Origin: Verrucomicrobiota bacterium
GTDB lineage: Bacteria; Verrucomicrobiota; Verrucomicrobiae; Limisphaerales; UBA11358
Assembly: GCA_014860005.1 (NCBI GenBank)
Contig: JACZKP010000097.1
Coordinates: 1-11,854, forward strand
Direction: 5' to 3'
DNA length: 11,854 nt
The notes below the pieces were generated by a model. It did no database searches, was not told where the DNA came from, and was given only the letters and a program-made list of their open reading frames with translations. The translations under genes and the position numbers were made by a program. This document shows positions 7,034-11,854 of this stretch, in pieces; within the stretch, counting starts at the first letter, position 1; the number at the start of each line of letters is the position of its first letter.

Positions 7034-7096
7034 TGCATGATGCTCCTCGGCCAGGAAAGCATCCGCGACGTGATCCTGTTCCCGCAGTTGAAGTAG
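7034..7096 (+). pseudogene. Displaced lysS 3' end with native codon use (R2)
   Basis: The 60 bases 7034-7093 align without gaps to lysS 5520-5579. They encode exactly the same 20 residues, from CMMLLG to FPQLK, yet 10 of the 20 codons differ (11 base changes), all synonymous. R2 uses GC-ending codons as the body of lysS does. It stops at TAG two codons earlier than the present gene. Homology begins at the Cys codon. It has no start codon and is not expected to be translated. The pattern fits the original chromosomal end of lysS, displaced about 1.5 kb by inserted DNA. Confidence 0.9.
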
Positions 7097-7107
7097 AAAT
7101 AGCGACA

Positions 7108-7135
7108 TTGCAAATATGCGCCGCCGCCATACACT
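7108..7135 (+). promoter_or_regulatory. Possible promoter giving a near-leaderless antitoxin mRNA
   Basis: TTGCAA (7108-7113) and TACACT (7130-7135) each match the sigma-70 consensus at four of six bases and are 16 bases apart. Transcription would begin at about the ATG at 7142, and no Shine-Dalgarno site precedes that ATG. Confidence 0.33.
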
Positions 7136-7141
7136 GTTTCC

Positions 7142-7369
7142 ATGAACGCCATCGCCGTCGAATTGGCTCGGAAACTTCAAAGCCTCGATCCCGAAACTGC
7201 CGCGTCGGTCGAACAATTGGTGCGCGATGCTTTGCACCTCGCGGAGAAGAAAAAGGCCGTCGCCGCAACCTGGCCAACGGGCTTCTGGGAGGACGTTCGG
7301 GCCGATTGGAGAACCGAGCCGTTCGAACGCCCGCCGCAGGGGGACTTTGAAAAGCGTGAGGACTGGTAA
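7142..7369 (+). CDS. Antitoxin-like protein paired with truncated VapC
   Basis: A 75-residue protein: a helical N-terminal half (LARKLQSLDPETAASVEQLVRDALHLAEKKK) followed by a basic/aromatic tail with TGFWEDVRADW, a layout seen in VapB-type antitoxins whose tail wraps the partner toxin. I do not recognise the exact family, so the assignment rests mainly on context: its TAA shares one base with the ATG of a VapC frame, implying translational coupling. With the toxin truncated, it may be a solitary antitoxin. It begins 46 nt after the lysS fragment R2. Confidence 0.7.
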   Translation: MNAIAVELARKLQSLDPETAASVEQLVRDALHLAEKKKAVAATWPTGFWEDVRADWRTEPFERPPQGDFEKREDW

Positions 7370-7554
7370 TGACGTGGCTTCTCGACACGAATGTCTGGAT
7401 CCACCATCTCAAGAACCCCAATGGACCCGTCGAGCAACGGCTGAATGGGGTTGCTCCTTCCGAAATTCTGCTGTGCTCCGTGGTCAAAGCCGAGCTCTGG
7501 CACGGCGCGCATACCGTAGCCGCAGAGGCCCTGCGATTGGCAGGGGAGAGTTGA
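7369..7554 (+). pseudogene. vapC: Truncated vapC fused to a DUF3368-type toxin tail
   Basis: The first 47 or so residues are a normal VapC PIN-domain start: MTWLLDTNVWI with D6 and N8, then SVVKAELWHGA with E42. VapC proteins are about 130 residues, but here the sequence switches at about 7510 to AEALRLAGES and stops at residue 61. The second half of the PIN domain, with its remaining acidic residues, is gone, so no RNase activity is expected. The nine-residue tail AEALRLAGE also ends the DUF3368 toxin at 6554-7018; the two 27-base stretches differ at six positions, all synonymous. This looks like a deletion or recombination joining a vapC to the end of another toxin gene. The frame remains open, so a short peptide could still be made. 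Confidence 0.82.
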
Positions 7555-7583
7555 ACTGCGGCAGCACGCCGTACAGAATAGGA

Positions 7584-7632
7584 CCGCGACGTAAGCCGGT
7601 TCCCGCAGTTGGAACCGAAATCCGAAACTTAA
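7584..7632 (+). pseudogene. Degenerate lysS 3' end (R3)
   Basis: Positions 7584-7611 match R2 7063-7090 at 25 of 28 bases: blocks CCGCGACGT and GTTCCCGCAGTTG separated by six bases in both copies. Read in the lysS frame it gives RDV, two changed residues, FPQLEPKSET and a stop at 7630-7632, against [12 protein letters not shown] in LysRS. It is therefore a third, older-looking piece of a lysS end. It lies 30 nt after the truncated vapC and ends 3 nt before the methyltransferase start. Confidence 0.75.
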
Positions 7633-7635
7633 CAA

Positions 7636-8346
7636 ATGAAGAAAACCATGGATGTCTGGTTCGCAGTGGTGGCGAGTGCCGCGCTGGCGGGCTGCTGTGC
7701 AACGGCGCCGACTCCGGCGGAGAACAGCGTCAAACCCGGGGTCAACGCGGAGTTTCTCAAGCCGGAACTGCCGGTCACGCAATGGGTCGAGCGCTTTGAG
7801 CGGGAAGGCCGGGAAATCTACGACCAGCGCGCGGAGATTGTTAAAGCGGTTGGCTTGCGTCCCGGTATGAGCGTGGCGGACATCGGCGCGGGATCGGGAT
7901 TATTCATGCCATTGTTTACCGAGGCGGTGGGCGCGAAAGGAACCGTTTACGCCGTGGACATTGCGCCGGAGTTCGTGAAGCACCTCGAGCAGCGGGCCGC
8001 GACCGCCGGCCTGAAGAACGTGCGCGCGGTGCTTTGCACGGATCGCACCGTGGAGTTGCCGCCGAACTCGGTGGACATTGCGTTCATCTGCGACACGTAT
8101 CATCACTTTGAGTTTCCGCAGAGCACGATGACCTCGCTGCACCGCGCCCTGCGACGCGGTGGGGAAGTGGTGCTGGTGGACTTCAAGCGCATCCCCGGCG
8201 TTAGTTCGGAGTGGACGATGAATCATGTCCGCGCCGGGCAGGAGGTATTCGAACGCGAGATTGAAGCGGTGGGTTTTCGGAAGGTGGGCGAGCTGGACCT
8301 GCTCAAGCAGAACTACTTCGTGCGCTTCCGGAAGACTGGTCGCTGA
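7636..8346 (+). CDS. Class I SAM-dependent methyltransferase with lipoprotein signal
   Basis: A 236-residue protein. Residues 1-19 form a short signal with a lipobox LAGC and C20 as the lipidation site. The rest is a Rossmann-fold methyltransferase: motif I VADIGAGSG (80-88), the acidic residue after strand 2 in VYAVDIAP (D108), SVDIAFICDTYHHF (145-158) and LRRGGEVVLVDF (172-183). These would bind S-adenosylmethionine; the acceptor is unknown. An envelope-anchored methyltransferase is odd because SAM is cytosolic. Similar signal-bearing methyltransferases are known from many Gram-negative genomes, and the signal may act as a cytoplasm-facing anchor. The start at 7636 is only 3 nt after the last lysS fragment, with no clear ribosome binding site. 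Base composition is GC-rich like the host genes, so this is probably the original neighbour of lysS. Confidence 0.87.
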   Translation: MKKTMDVWFAVVASAALAGCCATAPTPAENSVKPGVNAEFLKPELPVTQWVERFEREGREIYDQRAEIVKAVGLRPGMSVADIGAGSGLFMPLFTEAVGAKGTVYAVDIAPEFVKHLEQRAATAGLKNVRAVLCTDRTVELPPNSVDIAFICDTYHHFEFPQSTMTSLHRALRRGGEVVLVDFKRIPGVSSEWTMNHVRAGQEVFEREIEAVGFRKVGELDLLKQNYFVRFRKTGR

Positions 8347-8451
8347 ACGAGCCGCCGCGCCGTCCACGGTCGCACGCTTCAAAGGGCGGCAGCGCCTTGG
8401 TTTCGCGCTTGTCGGCGTGAACTCAACTGTTAGTTTCGGGGCATGACGTAA

Positions 8452-8595
8452 TCCCCGACAGAGGCCGACGAGAACTGCCCGCTGGATCCGGCCAAACTCG
8501 CCAGCTTCGGGCTTTGCTGGGTCGCCATCGGTGTCTATGTAGCTGACTCGCTCCTGACGCATACCGCGCCACCCGTGGCGGATCGCCCGGAGTAA
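8452..8595 (+). pseudogene. C-terminal remnant of a RarD-like EamA transporter gene
   Basis: A frame without a start codon, opening after a stop at 8449-8451 and closing at TAA 8593-8595, encodes about 47 residues including PLDPAKLASFGLCWVAIG and VYVADSLLT. This resembles the last transmembrane segment of RarD-type permeases (in E. coli about FAFIWVALAIFVMDAIYT). Nothing upstream in any frame resembles the other nine segments, so only the end of the gene survives. The call rests on one membrane segment and remembered family sequence. Confidence 0.5.
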
Positions 8596-8635
8596 ACCGA
8601 ATGAGGTTGGTCCTGGCGTCAAATACTTCCGCTTC

Positions 8636-8670
8636 GTGGGATCACCTCCCACTCCGGAGACCAACTCCGG
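8636..8670. repeat. Two adjacent perfect hairpins
   Basis: GTGGGA/TCCCAC (8636-8652) and CCGGAG/CTCCGG (8654-8670) are six-pair stems, each with a five-base loop, separated by one base. They lie in the 478-nt gap between the methyltransferase and the minus-strand YWTD gene, apart from any clear coding sequence. There is no T tract, so they are not an ordinary terminator. Confidence 0.4.
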
Positions 8671-8737
8671 TTCCAAGCGGAAGCTGGATTGCGTCTGAAG
8701 TGATCAGGTGCAGGACGAAGCGCGAAGAAACCATGGC

Positions 8738-8778
8738 GAGCAAAAGCGAAGGGTGCGCAAACTCACGTCTGCGCACCC
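8738..8778 (-). terminator. Likely terminator of the minus-strand YWTD gene
   Basis: A perfect nine-pair stem (GGGTGCGCA 8751-8759 with TGCGCACCC 8770-8778) has a ten-base loop and lies 46 nt beyond the stop of the minus-strand gene. Read on the minus strand, the stem is followed by TTCGCTTTTGC, which is moderately T-rich. On the plus strand no T run follows. Confidence 0.55.
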
Positions 8779-8824
8779 GCACGCGAAAAGCACAGCCTTG
8801 GCAGGCTGGCCGGGCCGACCAATA

Positions 8825-10984
8825 TTACTCGACGATTTGGTAGAACATTTGTTCCGAACTGACGCTGTCCGTCACTTCACGGGCAGTGGTGGGGTCCCCA
8901 ACATTTTCCCACTGTCCGGTCATCAGGCTGGCCCGACGCTGCAATTGAAACGGCCCCACGCCGCCCTCCCAGGTGATCGTTACGACCGAACCGGCAACCC
9001 GGATGGCGGTGATCTCGACTCGGGGAAGCGGAGTGGAATGAATCGCGATCCCGAAGGGAGTAAGGCCCGTACCAATGATGCTCGGCGTGTAATTGGCCCC
9101 GTCAATATTTGCCGAGGCCAGGCGCTGGGCGCGGGCGACCCAATACAGGGTGTTCCCCGGGCCATGAGCGACGCCAAACGGGATCGCCACGGGATCCACC
9201 AGAATCAGCGCTGGATTGGTGCCGGCCAAATCCATGCGCTTGATTTCATGGGTGCCCGCATCGGCGTAATAGATGTTGTTGTTCGCCACATCCAGCGAGA
9301 CCGTGTTGAAATGCCAACTGTCAATTGTGGAAATGTTTCTGGCCAGTTCCACCGCATTCAATCCGCTGAAGTCCATGCGGAACAGCACTCCCATTTGGGT
9401 GGGATCGTTGAAATAGATCTGGCCGTTCGCCAGGTCCAGATCAATGGCCGTGTACTGGACCGAGCCCGGACCGCCTCCGAGCAGCGTGTAACCCGTGCCA
9501 TCCAGATTACCGCGAATCACGCCTTGGAAGTAATCGGTCCAATAGACATGCCCGTTCGCCACGTCGAGTTGGAGCATTTGAGCATTACTGAATCCGTGGT
9601 CAACCTGATTAAACAACACCGTTTTTTCCGAGCCATCCAGTTTTGCCCGCACGATTTGGCTGGGCAGGGTGCCGTCTGGCGAGCCATCTTCAGCCCAATA
9701 GATATGGCCATTGACCGAATCGAGCGCGACCCCAATGGAACGATTTAGACCGGTGGCAAGAGGCGTTTTACCCGTGCCGTCCGCATTAACTTTCCAGACG
9801 GAACCCAATTCCGGTCCGGAAAAACCGCCGTCCTCCGCCCAAAAGATTTGCGTGGTGATCGGTGATTCCTTGAGGTTGAAGGCCACGATGCCATTGTTGG
9901 CATCCAATGCGAACAACTTCCCGCCTCCGAAAGCGACATCGCCAACGCCATTGCCATTTGGATTCTTTGTCGGAAACGGGCGAAACGGCACCGGCAGATC
10001 CTGTTGATCCAGTCCATAGACGGTCTTCTTGAACAGCCTCAACTGATGGGTTGCGTAACTGCCGACGACATGCGGTTTGACAATGGCCAACAGGCTGCGT
10101 TCGCGATCAAAAGCAAACGGTCCCCCGAGCCGGGCCGCGAGCGTCAAATGGCTATCCAACAGCGTGGCGGCGGCCGAATTGGTATCGAGGCTGAAATATT
10201 GCAGCGGACGTTGTCCGGCGGCCCCCGCCGTATCGGCTTTGGTGTAAAACGTATCCCCTTCGCCCCAGTCAATGCTTTGCATGGCAATACCGGCCCCGGC
10301 ATACAATTCAGGCACGGAGATAATCAACGGCGTGAAGTTTACGCCATCGGTCGTTCTAAAGAGCACCGCTATGGTTCCCGCACGGGTCCCGACCAGGATT
10401 TCGGTGTTAAGGCCGGAACCGCGGACGGCCATGCTGTCACCGAAGCGCCGGTTGTTGGCGTCTGCATCGTTGGCGCTGGGGTCCCCCTCGTAAGCCAGCA
10501 CCGGAGCCGCGCTTTCGTTGGCCCAACGGTAAATGCGAAATGGACCGTTATTTCCCAATGCCACTTCGTTGGTGCTGTTCACCGTGAGGTTGCACGCATA
10601 AGTGGCTCCGTCGGCTGCCACCCCGATCTTGTTCAGCGGAAAATTAATGTCCGTCTTGACACCCGCAACACTCAAATTGCCGATAAGCGTTCCATTGGTA
10701 GAATTCAAAACGTAAACCGCCGCGTTCGTTTCGGGAAATCGGCTGGTCGTCAGGAGATTGCCAGTGACCCGATTGAAGGCCAGACCCCGGTGCCGGTCGT
10801 TGGTGGAAACCCAGTCGTAGGGCTCCGTGGGAGGGATGACCCACGCTGGGTCCAAGGTATAGGTTGACGATTGCGCCAGAGCCGCAGGCGCCACCGCGCA
10901 TAAGACAAGGCCGCTCAAAGCCGCGGTGATCGTTCGGATTCGGATCCGCTTCACACGCCGATGCAGAGATAAGGATGTAGTCAT
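8825..10984 (-). CDS. Secreted DUF4623-like protein with six YWTD propeller repeats
   Basis: A 719-residue exported protein. The N-terminus has a basic region (RRVKRIRIR), a hydrophobic core and a cleavage site after APAALA (about residue 37). Residues about 45-370 resemble DUF4623 sequence (DRHRGLAFNRVTGNLLTTSR, AVYVLNSTNG) and probably fold as a beta-propeller. Residues about 375-650 contain six LDL-receptor class B/YWTD-like repeats, marked by IFWAEDG, IYWAEDG, VYWTDYF, IYFNDP, IYYADAG and LYWVARA at about 380, 428, 480, 523, 571 and 612, each followed by a DxxG or xLDGxxxT turn. The last 65 residues form a small beta domain (VTITWEGGVGPFQLQRR...FYQIVE), common at the ends of verrucomicrobial secreted proteins. 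No catalytic motif is seen; a binding or surface role is likely. It is a single gene with its own terminator. No strong Shine-Dalgarno site precedes the start. Confidence 0.88.
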   Translation of the reverse strand: MTTSLSLHRRVKRIRIRTITAALSGLVLCAVAPAALAQSSTYTLDPAWVIPPTEPYDWVSTNDRHRGLAFNRVTGNLLTTSRFPETNAAVYVLNSTNGTLIGNLSVAGVKTDINFPLNKIGVAADGATYACNLTVNSTNEVALGNNGPFRIYRWANESAAPVLAYEGDPSANDADANNRRFGDSMAVRGSGLNTEILVGTRAGTIAVLFRTTDGVNFTPLIISVPELYAGAGIAMQSIDWGEGDTFYTKADTAGAAGQRPLQYFSLDTNSAAATLLDSHLTLAARLGGPFAFDRERSLLAIVKPHVVGSYATHQLRLFKKTVYGLDQQDLPVPFRPFPTKNPNGNGVGDVAFGGGKLFALDANNGIVAFNLKESPITTQIFWAEDGGFSGPELGSVWKVNADGTGKTPLATGLNRSIGVALDSVNGHIYWAEDGSPDGTLPSQIVRAKLDGSEKTVLFNQVDHGFSNAQMLQLDVANGHVYWTDYFQGVIRGNLDGTGYTLLGGGPGSVQYTAIDLDLANGQIYFNDPTQMGVLFRMDFSGLNAVELARNISTIDSWHFNTVSLDVANNNIYYADAGTHEIKRMDLAGTNPALILVDPVAIPFGVAHGPGNTLYWVARAQRLASANIDGANYTPSIIGTGLTPFGIAIHSTPLPRVEITAIRVAGSVVTITWEGGVGPFQLQRRASLMTGQWENVGDPTTAREVTDSVSSEQMFYQIVE

Positions 10985-11032
10985 GGTGGTTTTGTTGGTT
11001 TGTTAGTGTCGAGGTTTCGTGATTTCGCGCCG

Positions 11033-11059
11033 TTGATACTGATGCTTACAAGAAATTCC
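11033..11059 (-). promoter_or_regulatory. Possible ECF sigma factor promoter of the YWTD gene
   Basis: On the minus strand, GGAATTT (plus-strand 11053-11059) is followed after 16 bases by TCAA (11033-11036). This resembles ECF-type promoters (GGAACTT, about 16 bases, then TCAAA or TCTGA). It would give a leader of about 45 nt. The motif is short and Verrucomicrobiota consensus sequences are not known to me. Confidence 0.25.
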
Positions 11060-11270
11060 CTTTTGACACCCGAGGTTTTAGGGGACTTGCTGTTTGTTAC
11101 GTCCAACTAACTTTCCGCGATCCTACGCCTGTCTCTGCCGGTCGCAAGCTTTCTTCCGTTTTGGGAAACGGCACTAATCTTCCCTCCAGAGTTCAATGAT
11201 CCCCGCACCCACGTCTTCTCCGCCGGCATGCGGGCGGGCATCATGGAGGAGACAAATTCAACCCCCTCGC

Positions 11271-11298
11271 TTGCCTGCGCTGATTCTGGCGTTACAGT
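11271..11298 (+). promoter_or_regulatory. Weak sigma-70-like promoter of the DUF3817 gene
   Basis: TTGCCT (11271-11276) and TACAGT (11293-11298) are 16 bases apart, each with four of six consensus bases. The start codon lies 18 nt beyond the -10 element, leaving a very short leader. Confidence 0.3.
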
Positions 11299-11316
11299 GA
11301 CGGACTTTGTTGCCGT

Positions 11317-11646
11317 ATGAAAAAGCCAGTTTCATTTCTTCGAACGATCGCGCTGATTGAGGGCGTATCGCTTCTGGTGCTGCTCGGGGTCGCGATGCCG
11401 CTCAAGTATTTTGCCAGCCTGCCGATGGCGGTGACATGGGTGGGGTGGATTCACGGGGTGTTGTTCCTCGTATTTTGCGGGGCGCTGTTGCAGGCGATGC
11501 TGCGGGTCAAATGGCCGTTGGCGAGAGGCGTGGCGGTGTTCGTCGCGGCGTTGGTGCCCTTCGGCCCGTTTCTGCTGGACCGGCGGATGCAGCTATATGA
11601 AGTCGAAGCGGACGGGTGCTCGCTCAAGACGCCGGCGACGGATTGA
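11317..11646 (+). CDS. DUF3817 family integral membrane protein
   Basis: A 109-residue inner-membrane protein with three hydrophobic segments (about 8-27, 38-60 and 68-88). The family signature is clear: IALIEGVSLLVLLGVAMPLKYF, then VGWIHGVLFLVF, and LVPFGPFLLDRRM near the end. The function of DUF3817 proteins is not known; the conserved Glu in the first segment and His in the second may be functional. The last 20 residues are polar. The protein has normal family length. It is transcribed away from the YWTD gene, and nothing follows it in the same direction within the window. Confidence 0.92.
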   Translation: MKKPVSFLRTIALIEGVSLLVLLGVAMPLKYFASLPMAVTWVGWIHGVLFLVFCGALLQAMLRVKWPLARGVAVFVAALVPFGPFLLDRRMQLYEVEADGCSLKTPATD

Positions 11647-11854
11647 CCCACGCGGGGGTGTGAGACAGAACTGATCCAGTTGAGATTTGCGGCTTGTTTT
11701 TGGATGTTCCTGGCTAGGAATTTGTCGGACTTAGAAAACCGATTGAAGGAGTGGAAACTATTGCGGTCCCCGGTCGCTGCTAATACCGAGGGTCTGCGGC
11801 CCGCTCGCCGGACTTCTGACTGCGTTCCCGGACGCGCCGGCGGGTCTTTCGCCG
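11647..11854. other. Terminal non-coding stretch
   Basis: I recognise no gene, RNA or clear terminator in these 208 bases. The last 60 bases are strongly GC-rich with several short inverted pairs, perhaps the start of something beyond the window. Confidence 0.4.

Larger units (their letters stand above)
10985..11316. other. Divergent intergenic region
   Basis: This 332-nt stretch separates the minus-strand YWTD gene from the plus-strand DUF3817 gene and should hold both promoters. The octamer CGAGGTTT occurs twice in its left part (within 11010-11017 and 11071-11078). A nine-pair stem with one wobble (11213-11221 with 11245-11253) encloses a 23-base GC-rich loop. No coding sequence was recognised. 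Confidence 0.5.

Noticed and set aside
8640..8650. GGATCACCTCC, identical to the 3' end of 16S rRNA
   Set aside because: Only 11 bases match and no upstream rRNA sequence is present; the bases are explained by the hairpin at 8636-8652.
8601..8843. 80-codon plus-strand open frame
   Set aside because: It runs through hairpins and the minus-strand terminator, and its peptide looks random.
8708..10867. Plus-strand open frames of 346 and 287 codons opposite the YWTD gene
   Set aside because: They are antisense shadows without recognisable motifs; the minus strand gives a coherent signal peptide and repeats.
11213..11253. Nine-pair hairpin upstream of the DUF3817 gene as a riboswitch or terminator
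   Set aside because: No T tract follows on either strand, no known riboswitch pattern is seen, and it lies upstream of the only promoter-like sequence.

Overview
The window looks like chromosomal DNA of a GC-rich member of the Verrucomicrobiota, probably near Pedosphaera/Limisphaera. This rests on impressions rather than a search: the protein types (a short RRM protein with a glycine tail, a DUF4623-like YWTD propeller protein, a DUF3817 membrane protein), the general scarcity of strong Shine-Dalgarno sites, and a palindromic element coding for GVPPV...GRDARAT, a peptide I associate with Verrucomicrobiota and Planctomycetota. There are no rRNA, tRNA or CRISPR features and no recognisable transposase or integrase.

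Layout. 392-2338: B12-type radical SAM protein with a STAS-like C-terminus. 2569-2895: RRM RNA-binding protein, closed by a strong intrinsic terminator. 2980-3195: infA (IF-1). 3267-3662: cysteine-containing protein of unknown function. 3777-5588: lysS, class II lysyl-tRNA synthetase, carrying two insertions: an 82-bp near-perfect palindrome read in frame, and about 100 extra residues in the catalytic domain. 5595-7632: an array described below. 7636-8346: SAM methyltransferase with a lipoprotein signal. 8452-8595: remnant of a RarD-like transporter gene. 8825-10984 (minus strand): secreted six-repeat YWTD protein. 11317-11646: DUF3817 membrane protein, divergent from it.

The most unusual region is directly downstream of lysS. 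Besides the true 3' end of lysS (R0), three more pieces of lysS 3' sequence lie downstream: R1 at 6101-6240 (internally deleted), R2 at 7034-7096 and R3 at 7584-7632. They separate three short gene units: a BamE/SmpA-like lipoprotein; a UPF0175/DUF3368 toxin-antitoxin pair; and an antitoxin with a truncated VapC fused to a DUF3368-type tail. R0 and R2 encode the same 20 residues but differ at 10 of 20 codons. R2 uses the GC-rich codons of the rest of lysS, whereas R0 is AT-rich. The simplest reading is that units entered repeatedly at the same point in lysS, each bringing a replacement gene end and pushing the older end downstream. No integration enzyme is visible, so the mechanism is inference.

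Most other genes are separate short transcription units. The clear couplings are lysS with the lipoprotein gene (6-nt gap), the two toxin-antitoxin pairs (18-nt gap and 1-nt overlap), and the divergent pair around 10985-11316.
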